From NCBI RefSeq assembly GCF_030813355.1, contig NZ_JAUSUD010000001.1:186001-250000 (forward strand): DNA of 64,000 nt, read 5' to 3'. The notes beneath the pieces were generated by a model. The model had not been told where the DNA came from. It saw only the letters and a list, made by a program, of their open reading frames with translations, and made no database searches. The position numbers and the translations under genes were made by a program. The stretch comes from Metabacillus malikii (GTDB lineage: Bacteria > Bacillota > Bacilli > Bacillales > Bacillaceae). Shown piece after piece: positions 26,860 through 36,756 of this stretch (its first letter is position 1; each line of letters begins with the position of its first letter).

Positions 26860-27468
26860 TTGCCGAAAGTCACTTACCATAACTTGCCAGATGATAAGAA
26901 GCAAAAACTCATCGATGCAGCGAAACAGGAATTTTCGAGAGTACCTCTTTATAAGGCTTCAATTTCAAATATTGTGAAAACAGCAAAAATACCTCGAGGC
27001 AGTTTTTATCAATATTTTGAGGATAAAGATGATTTGTATTATTACCTATTAAATGAGTTAGTTCAGCAGTTAAATGGTGTGTTTATTTCGTTGCTAAAAA
27101 AGAATAAGGGAAACTTATTTGATGCACTAGTTGATTTTTTCACGTTAATGATTGCAGAGGAAGACCATTTTTATTTATTAAAAAATAGCTTTTTAAACAT
27201 GACATATAAGGTAGAAAACTACTTTTTAAAGATTTTTAATCAAAATCACCAACAAATGAAAAATGTGACCGAGATTAGTCATTATATAGATGTCACAATG
27301 TTAAACAGTAAGAATGATGATGAATTTTTATCATTGATTAAAATTCTATCATCAATAACATTTCACAATTTTGTAGAACGTTTTGCCAATAACGTCACAA
27401 ATGAAAAAGCATTGGCAAAATACAAAACGGAATTAGATTTAGTGAAACGAGGTTTGGCAAAAAACTAA
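26860..27468 (+). CDS. TetR/AcrR-family transcriptional regulator
   Basis: Protein of 202 residues from TTG (AAGGAG upstream), 20 bases after the DUF5392 gene. The N-terminal helix-turn-helix (about 12-60) has LIDAAKQEFS, ASISNIVKTAKIPRGSFYQYFEDKDDL (by region 31-57). The C-terminal ligand domain is not assignable. The operon promoter carries two identical palindromes, so autorepression is likely. The MFS efflux gene 390 bases downstream is a possible second target, although I see no copy of the palindrome in front of it. Confidence 0.88.
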   Translation: MPKVTYHNLPDDKKQKLIDAAKQEFSRVPLYKASISNIVKTAKIPRGSFYQYFEDKDDLYYYLLNELVQQLNGVFISLLKKNKGNLFDALVDFFTLMIAEEDHFYLLKNSFLNMTYKVENYFLKIFNQNHQQMKNVTEISHYIDVTMLNSKNDDEFLSLIKILSSITFHNFVERFANNVTNEKALAKYKTELDLVKRGLAKN

Positions 27469-27859
27469 TAAATGAGACGTGATTGAAGGGCACTTTGAGG
27501 CTCTTTTTTTTGTTTTCATCCTTTGTAAAGTATTGGAGCGGATGCTTGCGAACTATTAGATAACGTACGATTGGTAATCTTCTATGAAGAAAGCCTATAA
27601 ACTTCTAGTAGGTGAATTTTTGTATAAAAGTAAGTAAATTCAATATCTTTGATAAGAATGTTAACCGGGTTTTTAGTACATTCTAATAAATGTCATTTAT
27701 AGAGTTTTGATAAGGATATGAATGTAGTCATATACATAAAATTAATTTACAAAGTGAACTATTTATCAATTGCAATATTTCTTACTTTGATATATGATAT
27801 TCTTTATGTTAACAAAGGGTCTAATAATTTGAACTCAAAGTATTAAGGGAGGGACTACT
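27469..27859. other. Intergenic, no gene seen
   Basis: About 390 AT-rich bases between the TetR gene and the MFS gene. A G/C-poor hairpin with eight T (27488-27511) may end the TetR operon. No TGACACAGTGTCA copy and no RNA motif are seen. Confidence 0.5.
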
Positions 27860-29365
27860 ATGGGGGAATCGATTCAACAACCAAACAAACCGAATTATGG
27901 AATCATTGCGATTCTTATGATAGGTGCGTTTATTTCATTTTTAAATAATACATTATTAAATATTGCTCTTCCTTCGATTATGAAGGATCTTGAGATTGAG
28001 ACAGCAACAGTTCAGTGGCTTACAACAGGGTTTATGCTCGTGAACGGGATTATGATACCGACGACAGCTTTTCTAATTCAAAAGTATTCCGTACGACGAC
28101 TTTTTTTAGCAGGTATGGGACTCTTCACAATAGGTACAATTGTTGCAGGTTTTTCTCATATATTTCCAACGCTATTAGCTGGAAGAATGCTACAAGCATC
28201 TGGGTCTGCGATTATGATGCCGTTACTCATGAATGTTATGCTCGTTAGCTTTCCCGTTGAAAAAAGGGGAGCAGCTATGGGTGTCTTTGGATTAATCTTA
28301 ATGTCAGCTCCTGCGATTGGACCTACATTATCAGGGTGGATAATAGAGCACTATGAATGGAGAATGCTATTCCATTTCATTACTCCAATTGCTGTTGGTA
28401 TTTTATTAATGGGCTTCTTTTTACTAAAAGATAAAAAGGAAAAAGTGGATATTCATCTTGATTTCATATCGTTGCTATTTTCCAGTGTAGGGTTTGGAGG
28501 AATTTTATATGGCTTTAGTTCGGCTGGTGAAAAAGGTTGGGGGAGTCCACAAGTTTATTTAACAATTACGATTGGCGTCATTTCATTAATCACTTTTATT
28601 GTACGACAATCAAAATTGGAACGACCGATGCTAAACTTTACAATCTTTAAATATCCAATGTTTGCACTATCATCATCTATTTCAATGGTATTAAATATGG
28701 CAATGTTCTCAGGAATGCTGTTATTACCGATATATGTTCAAACATTACGTGGCATTTCACCTTTTGATGCAGGGTTAATGCTGCTTCCGGGTGCGTTAGT
28801 TATGTCTCTTATGTCACCAATTACAGGAAGGTTATTTGATAAGTTTGGTGGAAGAATTCTTGCCGTAATCGGGTTAACAATTACAACGGTGACGACTTTT
28901 CAGTTAAGTACGTTAACATTGGAGACAACATATAACTACTTAATGATTTTACATGCGATTCGAATGCTCGGAATATCGATGGTCATGATGCCGGTATCGA
29001 CAAATGGCTTAAATCAATTACCACCGCAATTTTATCCGCATGGTACGGCTATGAATAATACGTTAAACCAAGTATCAGGTGCAATTGGAACAGCATTGCT
29101 TGTTACAATTATGTCAAATCGGACTGAATCAAGAACGATTGAACTACAAGCTGAAGCAACAAAAGAATTAGCCGGACAACCGACAGCAGAATTGCAACAG
29201 CAAATTATGATGAACGCAATGCTAGATGGAATTAATTTCTCATTCTATATTTCATCATTTATTGCTGGAGTAGCATTAATCCTTGCCTTCTTTATTAAAA
29301 GAGCACGACCTGCAGAAGAACCAAAAGAAGAACGGCAAGTAGTTAAAAAAGTTGCGACAAATTAA
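27860..29365 (+). CDS. MFS drug efflux pump, DHA2 (EmrB/QacA) family
   Basis: Membrane protein of 501 residues with about 14 predicted helices. Family marks are NIALPSIMKDL after helix 1, QWLTTGFMLVNGIMIPTTAFL, GRMLQASGSAIMMPLLMNVML (motif C-type region, about 110-135) and GPTLSGWIIEHYEWRMLF. It exports lipophilic drugs using the proton gradient, LmrB-like. The C-terminal tail is charged and cytoplasmic. GGGAGGG precedes the ATG. It is followed by its own terminator. Confidence 0.9.
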   Translation: MGESIQQPNKPNYGIIAILMIGAFISFLNNTLLNIALPSIMKDLEIETATVQWLTTGFMLVNGIMIPTTAFLIQKYSVRRLFLAGMGLFTIGTIVAGFSHIFPTLLAGRMLQASGSAIMMPLLMNVMLVSFPVEKRGAAMGVFGLILMSAPAIGPTLSGWIIEHYEWRMLFHFITPIAVGILLMGFFLLKDKKEKVDIHLDFISLLFSSVGFGGILYGFSSAGEKGWGSPQVYLTITIGVISLITFIVRQSKLERPMLNFTIFKYPMFALSSSISMVLNMAMFSGMLLLPIYVQTLRGISPFDAGLMLLPGALVMSLMSPITGRLFDKFGGRILAVIGLTITTVTTFQLSTLTLETTYNYLMILHAIRMLGISMVMMPVSTNGLNQLPPQFYPHGTAMNNTLNQVSGAIGTALLVTIMSNRTESRTIELQAEATKELAGQPTAELQQQIMMNAMLDGINFSFYISSFIAGVALILAFFIKRARPAEEPKEERQVVKKVATN

Positions 29366-29382
29366 TGTGAATGAATGGGAAT

Positions 29383-29417
29383 GGTACAGGTGCTTTTATA
29401 GTGCTTGTACCTTTTTT
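29383..29417 (+). terminator. Terminator of the MFS gene
   Basis: GGTACA...TGTACC stem with imperfect inner pairs (GGTGC/GTGCT), then six T. Confidence 0.7.
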
Positions 29418-29582
29418 GCTTTTCCAATAACGACTTTGCCAAATCTCTTAGATGAAGGTCCAATCGGGCTTTTATTCATCATCGTTACATATGAGTAGGA
29501 AATTTTACATTGTTCTAACATTATGATAAGAATGAAAGGAGAACTTATTTAAATAGGTGATACATAACTAGGAGGAAGAAAC

Positions 29583-30641
29583 GTGGAAATAGGGATTAGC
29601 ACCTTTGTAGAAACAACCCCTGATGTTGAAACAGGTCGTGTAATAAGCCATGCACAACGTATACGTGAAGTCGTTGAAGAAATAGTGTTAGCGGATAAGG
29701 TAGGTTTAGACATTTTTGGTGTTGGTGAACATCACCGCAAAGATTATGCAGCCTCATCACCTGCTGTTATCCTTGCAGCAGCAGCCTCACAAACGAAATC
29801 AATCCGGTTAACAAGTGCTGTTTCAGTGCTTTCATCTGCAGACCCTGTACGGGTATTCCAAGATTTCGCTACCGTTGATGCAATATCGAATGGGCGTGCT
29901 GAAATAATGGCTGGTAGAGGGTCTTTTATCGAATCATTCCCATTGTTTGGTTATGATTTACATGATTATGATGAATTATTTGAAGAAAAGCTAGATTTGT
30001 TATTAAAAATAACGGAATCTGAGAATGTGACGTGGTCAGGAAAGCATCGTCCATCGATAAATGGTTTAGGTGTATATCCGCGACCTGTGCAAAATCCATT
30101 GCCAGTATGGATTGGAAGTGGTGGAAATTCAGAGTCTGTTGTTAGAGCTGGACTATTAGGGTTACCATTAGTTCTAGCTATTATCGGGGGTAGTCCACGA
30201 CAATTTGCACCTCTTGTCCAATTGTATAAAAAAGCGGCAGCGAATGCTGGTCATAATATCATGAAATTACCTGTTACATCACATTCACATGGTTTCATTG
30301 CGGAAACTACAAATGTCGCAGTAGAGAAATTCTTCCCACCTACCCAACAAGCGATGAACGTACTTGGAAGAGAACGCGGTTGGGGACCGTATACAAGAGA
30401 TACCTTTAATCGATCTAGAAGTCTTGAAGGTGCTCTATATGTTGGGGACCCACAAACGGTAGCTGATAAGATTATTCACCTTCGTAAAAATGTCGGCATC
30501 ACAAGGTTCATGCTACATGTTCCGGTTGGTACAATGCCGCACGATGACGTAATGCGTGCAATCGAACTACTTGGTAAGGAAGTAGCCCCACTCGTTCGAG
30601 AAGAGGTTGCACGCTGGGAGGCGGAACAGCAAGATAACTAA
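29583..30641 (+). CDS. LLM-class flavin-dependent oxidoreductase
   Basis: Protein of 352 residues from GTG with AGGAGGAAG upstream. It has the bacterial luciferase-like fold: GISTFVETTPD, GVGEHHRKDYAASSP (typical EHH motif, about 47-60), RLTSAVSVLSSADPVRVFQDFATVD, and GRAEIMAGRGSF. It uses FMNH2 to oxidise a small organic molecule. The substrate is unknown. It lies about 50 bases upstream of the HAD phosphatase gene and may be co-transcribed with it. Confidence 0.88.
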   Translation: MEIGISTFVETTPDVETGRVISHAQRIREVVEEIVLADKVGLDIFGVGEHHRKDYAASSPAVILAAAASQTKSIRLTSAVSVLSSADPVRVFQDFATVDAISNGRAEIMAGRGSFIESFPLFGYDLHDYDELFEEKLDLLLKITESENVTWSGKHRPSINGLGVYPRPVQNPLPVWIGSGGNSESVVRAGLLGLPLVLAIIGGSPRQFAPLVQLYKKAAANAGHNIMKLPVTSHSHGFIAETTNVAVEKFFPPTQQAMNVLGRERGWGPYTRDTFNRSRSLEGALYVGDPQTVADKIIHLRKNVGITRFMLHVPVGTMPHDDVMRAIELLGKEVAPLVREEVARWEAEQQDN

Positions 30642-30692
30642 AATAGTATGTATGTAGCGAGATAAATGTTTATATAAGGAGAGGAATCAGCA

Positions 30693-31559
30693 GTGACAGG
30701 TAAACCGAAGGCGATATTATTAGATATGGATGGAACGATACTAAATCATTATAATAAAGTCACAATTCAGACGAAGGAAATGATTGATGAACTTCGGAAA
30801 TTAGGTACATATGTGTTTATCGCAACAGGTCGTTCATACGATGAAATAGCTGAAGTAGTACCTGAAGGATTTATGGTGGATGGATATATCACGTCTAATG
30901 GGATGGCTGGATATATCGATGATGAAGTAATATTTGAACATTCGCTTTCTAGAGCATTAGTTGAAGTAGTCATTGAAAAGGCACGAGAAAACAAAATATA
31001 TTATGAGTTATTCCCGTATCGTAGTTCGCGTTTGACATTGAAACAAGACAAAGAATATGTGATCAATGAAATAGCCGAGCCGAAACCGGATAGTGTAGGT
31101 ATTAATGAGTGGCTATCTCGTAAAGAAGCCATTGAAGAAAAAATTGAATGGACAAAGCAAATTGTTGGTACAACATTTTCGAAGTTTTACTTTTTTGCAA
31201 GGTCAAAAGAACATATAAATGTATGGAAAAATGAATTGGAGCAGTTGAAGAAGATGATGGATTTTTCTACATCAACCTCTTCAGAGCATAATGTAGAATT
31301 AATGGTAGCGAATGTAAATAAAGCAACGGGTATTAAGCAATTTTTGGACAAATTCAATTTAGACAAAGATGAAGTTATGGCGATTGGTGATAGTAACAAT
31401 GATATACCAATGCTGCAATTTGTTGGCCATGCAGTGGCAATGAAAAATGCCCCTGATACGATTAAAGAACTTGCAAATGATGTAACACAATTTACTTGTG
31501 ATGAAGATGGGGTTTCTCATTTTCTTAAATCCTATTTTCAACTTGAAAAAGTAGAATAA
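30693..31559 (+). CDS. Cof-type HAD-IIB phosphatase
   Basis: Protein of 288 residues from GTG (GGAGAGG upstream). Motif I LLDMDGTIL (nucleophile and acid/base Asp, about 9-13), motif II ATGRSY, a C2-type cap domain (about 85-195), motif III Lys in NVNKATGIK, and motif IV AIGDSNNDIPML. It dephosphorylates small sugar phosphates or cofactors in the cytoplasm. The substrate is not determinable. Confidence 0.88.
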   Translation: MTGKPKAILLDMDGTILNHYNKVTIQTKEMIDELRKLGTYVFIATGRSYDEIAEVVPEGFMVDGYITSNGMAGYIDDEVIFEHSLSRALVEVVIEKARENKIYYELFPYRSSRLTLKQDKEYVINEIAEPKPDSVGINEWLSRKEAIEEKIEWTKQIVGTTFSKFYFFARSKEHINVWKNELEQLKKMMDFSTSTSSEHNVELMVANVNKATGIKQFLDKFNLDKDEVMAIGDSNNDIPMLQFVGHAVAMKNAPDTIKELANDVTQFTCDEDGVSHFLKSYFQLEKVE

Positions 31560-31565
31560 TGAAAG

Positions 31566-31604
31566 AAGGTGACTCAAACTGATGCATTTTTTGAGTCACC
31601 TTTT
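31566..31604. terminator. Bidirectional terminator between convergent genes
   Basis: AAGGTGACTCAAA and TTTGAGTCACCTT form a 13-bp perfect stem, with T-rich sequence on one side and A-rich on the other. It can serve the HAD gene (+) and the PhoD-like gene (-). Confidence 0.9.
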
Positions 31605-31606
31605 CT

Positions 31607-33544
31607 CTATTTTAAGAATCTTTGTACATGGTCATGTTGGGGTTCGTTTCTTAAGTAGGCCTGGATTATATCGTCCTCATTAATTGTAACTAAGCCTAGA
31701 TTATTTTTATTTTCATTTATACTTCCATCCTCAAATTCATAATAAATCACTTCATCTAAAGCATTTTCGATATTAATTCCCTGTTTATTTAATCCTTTAA
31801 GCTTAGAATAGAGGGAAATCAAGACTTTTAAAAGAAGACCTGTAAATCCTGTGAATGTTTGATTGTGTAATGGACTACTTGTAAATTGATAGATTTTCTT
31901 TCTCATTTTCTTTCGTTTTGAGTAAAAGGTTGTTTGTAAGGAATAGGCCATATGTGCGTCGCCAACTAGAAGAATACAAACACTTGGGTCCCAATCTGAA
32001 AGCTGCTCATAAAATTTTTGCATACCGCGATGACTAAATTGCCACCATTCTAAATCAAAAGTCGTACGTACAGAACCATGCAGTTTAGAAAGTGGCATGA
32101 TATATTGGGTGAGAAACGATTCGACCATCGCGATTCCATAAACAGGTGTGGCAGATACAATGATTAGAGGGGTATTTTTTTCATAACCGTTTGTAATAAG
32201 AAGATTATAAACATTTTCCCATGCAGAATCTTTCATTAAGACTGGTCCTTGGTGTCCATTGATGTTGCTACTCTTTTCATGAAAAGAAGGGTATGCCCGT
32301 TGTGTGCGGGTGTCTAATACTAGAGAATGTGGTCTTGTTGGCGCGACATAATGCCACTGTTGAAAAGAAAATAATGTATTTTTCCAAGTTTCATATTGAA
32401 TCGTCCCAATCGAAAATGAAGTTACATAGTTTTGAATTGTGTCTTTAAAGCTATCAGGGAACGAATCAGGGGCATTTCCCCAGCCTTGGAATGCCCAATA
32501 GGCTGTTAAACCATTCGCAATAAGGTGACTTCCTAGTAGCGAGTTTTCAACACGGTTTTTCCATTCAAAGCTAATGTTCCAGTCATCTGTTATGTCATGG
32601 TCATCAAATATCATGTAAGTAGGTATGTTGGCAAATAAACGTCGTACTTGTGGAAGTGTTTCTTGGAATTGCGTGAGAAAATGTGATTGTTTTTCCTCAG
32701 CAGAGACATCGTTTAATACATAGGAGATTGCTAGAGACATGATTTCTGGACTCCAGCTAAGTAAATACATAGTACAATATTCACCTAGTCTCATTAAGTG
32801 GTTTTTAGTATGAGCAGAAGTAAACTTACTTTTATCATTAATTAAATCTTCTCTGTAACCAGTACCATTAATTATGTTCTCATATTTATTGAGGGATGAA
32901 TCGAGTTGAATGATATTTTCATCTTTCCCAATTAAGAAATGTCCTAAATGAGACAAAAAAGGCGCGACTTCATCTGCAACATCATCTGCATAGATTTGGT
33001 CTCCCATTAAAAATAAGGCGCTCGGCCGATGATTTGTATCCAGTAATTGTTCATGTAGGACATAGTCGCCACGTGCGAGAGCATCTTTTCCAATACCATG
33101 GATTTTCCGGCATGAACCATATAAAAATTGTGTATCTTCCTTTTCATTTATATAAAAACTTGGATATTTTAACTTCCCATAAACAATTGAAGCGGGATTA
33201 TCTGATGATAATAGCTGGTAATCACTTAAATCAGAGGTTAGATTTTCTTTATCAGTAAAATATAGATTGTATCCAAGCAATGTTTCAGTAGGAAATAATT
33301 TCTGTTGGTTCGGTGTGATTTTCACTAAATAGATATATAGATTCTTTCCGAGTTGGATAACTTCTTCATTTGAAATTGCGTACAAATCCTTATAATCATA
33401 TTTTTCCTCGTTTTTTAGTTTGGTAATTGTAAAAAGTTTTGCATGTACTTTGCATTTTTTACTGAGTGCTATCCATAAATAAATCGCTTTCGGATCAACT
33501 CTTCTAACAATTGGTCCTGATAATATCGTAGGAAGGATCATCAT
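31607..33544 (-). CDS. PhoD-like alkaline phosphatase D-family protein
   Basis: Protein of 645 residues with the metallophosphatase pattern: GSCRKIHG near 140, LFLMGDQIYADD, MIFDDHDITDDWN, and the late VGDAHMAYS. These supply the di-metal ligands. There is no signal peptide, so unlike secreted PhoD it appears cytoplasmic. Two adjacent ATGs (33544 and 33541) follow GAGGTGA; the second has the better spacing. Substrates may be phosphodiesters or phosphomonoesters. Confidence 0.82.
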   Translation of the reverse strand: MMILPTILSGPIVRRVDPKAIYLWIALSKKCKVHAKLFTITKLKNEEKYDYKDLYAISNEEVIQLGKNLYIYLVKITPNQQKLFPTETLLGYNLYFTDKENLTSDLSDYQLLSSDNPASIVYGKLKYPSFYINEKEDTQFLYGSCRKIHGIGKDALARGDYVLHEQLLDTNHRPSALFLMGDQIYADDVADEVAPFLSHLGHFLIGKDENIIQLDSSLNKYENIINGTGYREDLINDKSKFTSAHTKNHLMRLGEYCTMYLLSWSPEIMSLAISYVLNDVSAEEKQSHFLTQFQETLPQVRRLFANIPTYMIFDDHDITDDWNISFEWKNRVENSLLGSHLIANGLTAYWAFQGWGNAPDSFPDSFKDTIQNYVTSFSIGTIQYETWKNTLFSFQQWHYVAPTRPHSLVLDTRTQRAYPSFHEKSSNINGHQGPVLMKDSAWENVYNLLITNGYEKNTPLIIVSATPVYGIAMVESFLTQYIMPLSKLHGSVRTTFDLEWWQFSHRGMQKFYEQLSDWDPSVCILLVGDAHMAYSLQTTFYSKRKKMRKKIYQFTSSPLHNQTFTGFTGLLLKVLISLYSKLKGLNKQGINIENALDEVIYYEFEDGSINENKNNLGLVTINEDDIIQAYLRNEPQHDHVQRFLK

Positions 33545-33677
33545 TTCACCTCACAACAACGAATAGGATATTGTATTCAAGTTAAGTTTCTTTTGTGCCT
33601 AGTGCCTTGCTAAAGAAAAGGTGCTTTATTGTTCTATTTGCATATGATTGAATAAACACAAAATAGGTGGGATGATG

Positions 33678-34436
33678 ATGGATGATTATAATCAAAAATG
33701 GATGTATGACGGGTACTATTACAGAGAATTGAATCAATCTGTAAGACCCTCAATTGTTGTAAGTAAACATGGGGATGTAACTGGAGATGGTGTAGTAGAC
33801 TTAGTCTACCTAACCGCAATTAAAACTCCCGACAGTCCGTTTTGGCGAAATATCACGCTCGTGATTATTAATGGAAGGACTCAAAAACAGACACATATCC
33901 AGTTGAAAAATAACCAGGGTTACAATCCAACCTTATTTCTTGGGGATGTGACCGGTAATAAGGTAAATGATATCCTGATTATTTCTGATACAGGTGGTAG
34001 TGGTGGGGCGATTAATGCAGCAGTATATTCTTATATAAACGGTCGTTTTCAGGAAATATTTAATGATAGTTCCTTCCAATCAGCCTTTACTTATGATGTA
34101 GCTTATGAACAGCACTATAAAGCGTCGGTTATTAGCCATAAAGTAAATGAAAAATTTGTGATTGATTTGACATATAAAGGGCAACAGTATTTATCAGAAA
34201 TTTACACGAGAGATGGTAAACTAATTGAACCGATAACTGGATGGGTTAACCCGTTATCAGGCTTATATCCAATTGATTTTAATCGTGACGGAACATATGA
34301 ACTTGAAGCATACCAACGAATTGCAGGTCGATATAATGCAGACTCTTTAGGGTATGTTCAAACTGTTTTGAGATGGAATGGTAGCCAGTTTGTACCTGAA
34401 CGGCAATATGTTGCGATTTATGGGGGAGAAGGGTAA
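33678..34436 (+). CDS. VCBS/FG-GAP-like repeat protein
   Basis: Protein of about 252 residues. Three consecutive ATGs (33672, 33675, 33678) follow AGGTGGG; the third has the best spacing. FG-GAP-like calcium-binding loops recur: HGDVTGDGVVDLVYL, LGDVTGNKVNDILII and PIDFNRDGTYEL. This suggests a small beta-propeller. It has no signal peptide. Similar short cytosolic VCBS proteins occur in Bacillus and some are spore-associated, but the role is unknown. It is divergent from the PhoD-like gene. Confidence 0.8.
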   Translation: MDDYNQKWMYDGYYYRELNQSVRPSIVVSKHGDVTGDGVVDLVYLTAIKTPDSPFWRNITLVIINGRTQKQTHIQLKNNQGYNPTLFLGDVTGNKVNDILIISDTGGSGGAINAAVYSYINGRFQEIFNDSSFQSAFTYDVAYEQHYKASVISHKVNEKFVIDLTYKGQQYLSEIYTRDGKLIEPITGWVNPLSGLYPIDFNRDGTYELEAYQRIAGRYNADSLGYVQTVLRWNGSQFVPERQYVAIYGGEG

Positions 34437-34454
34437 ATTGACAATTACATGGAG

Positions 34455-34490
34455 GAAGCTCACATATAATCGTAATCGTGAGCTTCTTAC
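34455..34490 (+). terminator. Hairpin after the VCBS gene
   Basis: GAAGCTCAC and GTGAGCTTC form a 9-bp stem, followed by TTACTCTTTATTT. Confidence 0.65.
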
Positions 34491-34661
34491 TCTTTATTTA
34501 AAACCGAGTTATTCTATCGAAATACTAAATGACAGTTCATGCTTTTTACAAAGAAGATATTCAAATGACATGAGAGGATTTATACAACTAATCTAGTTAA
34601 GAAGTTGGTTCTATTGAATTTAAATAGCAATCATATTTAAAGCATCCTAGAAGAAATTCAT

Positions 34662-34820
34662 TTATTTTTCTGGATTGGATTTACTTGCCTTGTCTAATCT
34701 ATGCAAAGAATTTCGAAATCCCATCTTTCTTTCAGCTAATTCTTTTTGAATATTGGCAAGCTCTATATTTGTGTAATACTGGTTTGTAATTTGCTCTTCA
34801 TTTTCTGGATTATCATTCAT
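34662..34820 (-). CDS. Small protein of 52 residues
   Basis: On the minus strand ATG 34820 follows ATGAGGAC (ribosome site GAGGA, about 8 bases) and runs to TAA at 34662. It encodes an acidic, Asn-rich head (MNDNPENEEQ), a helical middle (ELANIQKELAERK) and a basic tail (RLDKASKSNPEK). The composition is protein-like and the ribosome site is good. I do not recognise the family. Confidence 0.6.
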   Translation of the reverse strand: MNDNPENEEQITNQYYTNIELANIQKELAERKMGFRNSLHRLDKASKSNPEK

Positions 34821-35343
34821 ATGCTAGTCCTCATTCCATATTAGATTTATTTTAGTACGGTATAACCGTATATAAATGCAAGTGTAAAAGTGAATAAAGC
34901 ACATCATAATTTGCCAATATCTGTCTGATTTTGCGCTTGCCCAGGAAATGTTTTCCCAAGCTTACTAGCTTGTTATTGAAGATAACAAACTGTTCGTTAC
35001 GAGCTCCTAATTATAAATGAAGCCTTTTTCTATATGTTTGTTGTAACTTGCGCTAAATGTAGCTAATCAAGTTAATATTGAGTGAGTCCCGTCTAATTTA
35101 AAATCGAAAATAATAACTAGATTAGACCTGTAAAAAAGCCAATATCAATATATAATTATTTTTAGTATTTGTAATATATCCAATTATATTTTGGTTTGTA
35201 TTTCGTTTATTAACAATAATGATGACATCGTAGATTAACTCCAGAATCAGTGATGAGTAAGTATTCTAAAGTAATCTATGTAACAATATCGGATAAACAT
35301 CCATATAAAAAACAACAATCTTAAGACGATTGTCGAAATTTGT
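34821..35343. other. Intergenic, no gene seen
   Basis: About 520 AT-rich bases ahead of the B12-operon promoter. No open frame with a ribosome site and no recognised RNA motif are visible. Confidence 0.5.
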
Positions 35344-35372
35344 TTTACAATTTGCAAGGATTGTACTATAAT
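35344..35372 (+). promoter_or_regulatory. Promoter of the cobalamin operon
   Basis: TTTACA (35344-35349) and TATAAT (35367-35372) are 17 bases apart, about 35 bases before the riboswitch. Confidence 0.8.
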
Positions 35373-35408
35373 CACTTCACATACATACAAAAATCAAATA
35401 TGAACATA

Positions 35409-35577
35409 AATAGGTTTCTTAAATACTAGAGTGATTTAAGACTAAGAGGGAAGTTGGTGGAAATCCAACACGGTCCCGCCACTGTAAACGAGTAGGTCTG
35501 TATCGATAATCCACTGTGTATGATGCATGGGAAGGAGTAACAGGCTGATAGTCCGTAAGTCAGGAGACCTGCCTATT
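35409..35577 (+). ncRNA. Cobalamin (AdoCbl) riboswitch
   Basis: All hallmark elements are present in order: AGGTTTC-type 5' strand, AAGAGGGAAG, GGTGGAAATCC, the B12-box neighbour CGGTCCCGCCACTGTAA, and GTCAGGAGACCTGCC near the 3' end. It binds adenosylcobalamin and shuts off the downstream uptake and salvage genes. Confidence 0.95.
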
Positions 35578-35696
35578 TATTTTTTTAAGCTTCTTCGAGG
35601 AAAGGATGTTTAAAGTGCATGCAATCATAGTTATTACATAAACAAATGGAGATTGCAAATTTAATTTACTTAGTATTTTGAATGCTGCCTTTACAC

Positions 35697-35727
35697 AACG
35701 CTTTCCACTAGAGAAAAGCGTTTTTTT
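35697..35727 (+). terminator. Terminator in the B12 leader
   Basis: AACGCTTT and AAAGCGTT pair across a 12-base loop, followed by seven T. It lies between the riboswitch and btuF and is the probable expression platform. Confidence 0.85.
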
Positions 35728-35760
35728 GTATGTTTAAAAAATATGTAGGGGGAATATCAA

Positions 35761-36756
35761 GTGAAATACTTTATGAAAAAATGGGGGTTCCTATGTCTTG
35801 CTTTGTTGTTAACAATAGGGTTATTAGCTGGCTGTGGAACAACTAATGAAGGTAAAGAAGCTGAGAATGGCAATGATATCAAAAGTAGTGAAGTAAAAGA
35901 GGAGACGGATGTTCAATTCCCTGTCACCTTTACAGATGATGCTGGTCGCGAAGTAACGATTGAGAAGGAACCTGAAACGATTGTATCTATCCAAGCGAGT
36001 AATACTGAAATAGCATTTGCATTAGGACTTGGAGATAAAATTGTTGGTGTTTCAGATTATGATAATTATCCACCGGAAGCACTTGAGATTCAAAAAGTTG
36101 GTGGACAGGATATCAATGGAGAACTTGTCTTATCACTAATGCCAGATATCGCACTAGTTACGGACTATCACTTTAAAACACATCCAGATTTATTGAAGCA
36201 GTTTGAAGAAGCTGGTATTAAATGTATCGTTGTCGGTAGTGCAACTTCGTTTGCGGATGTTTATAAAACGATCGAAATGCTTGGAAATGCAACTGGTACA
36301 AAAGATAAAGCTACAGAAATTGTCGCAGATATGCAGGACCGTTTAGCAGCAATACAGAAAAAAGCACAGGAATCGATTTCAGAGAAGAAACGTGTATGGG
36401 TAGAGGTTTCACCAGAACCAGATATTTTTACAACTGGTAAAAACACATTTATGCACGAAATGCTTGAGTCAATTAACGCAACAAATGTTGCAGAAGACCA
36501 AGATGGTTGGGTGAAATTAACTGAAGAGGAAATGGTTAAACTAAATCCAGATGTTGTCATCACCACTTATGGATACTATGTTGAGAATCCAAGTGAGCAA
36601 GTGTTAAACCGTGATGGGTGGAAGGAAGTCCCTGCGGTTAAAAATAACCAAGTTTTTGATGTAGACAATGATACGGTTACAAGACCGGGTCCTCGTCTAA
36701 TTGAAGGAGTCGAGACGCTTGCCGAGCTTATCTATCCGGAAGTTTTTAACAAATAA
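35761..36756 (+). CDS. btuF: Cobalamin ABC transporter, substrate-binding lipoprotein
   Basis: Protein of 331 residues from GTG with GGGGGAA upstream. A lipoprotein signal ends at LLAGC (Cys about 25). The class III periplasmic-binding fold is seen in TIVSIQASNTEIAFALGLGDKIVGVSDYDNYP (by region 73-104) and PDIALVTDYHF. It captures corrinoids outside the membrane. It is the first gene behind the B12 riboswitch, which makes corrinoid the substrate rather than iron siderophores. Confidence 0.92.
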   Translation: MKYFMKKWGFLCLALLLTIGLLAGCGTTNEGKEAENGNDIKSSEVKEETDVQFPVTFTDDAGREVTIEKEPETIVSIQASNTEIAFALGLGDKIVGVSDYDNYPPEALEIQKVGGQDINGELVLSLMPDIALVTDYHFKTHPDLLKQFEEAGIKCIVVGSATSFADVYKTIEMLGNATGTKDKATEIVADMQDRLAAIQKKAQESISEKKRVWVEVSPEPDIFTTGKNTFMHEMLESINATNVAEDQDGWVKLTEEEMVKLNPDVVITTYGYYVENPSEQVLNRDGWKEVPAVKNNQVFDVDNDTVTRPGPRLIEGVETLAELIYPEVFNK

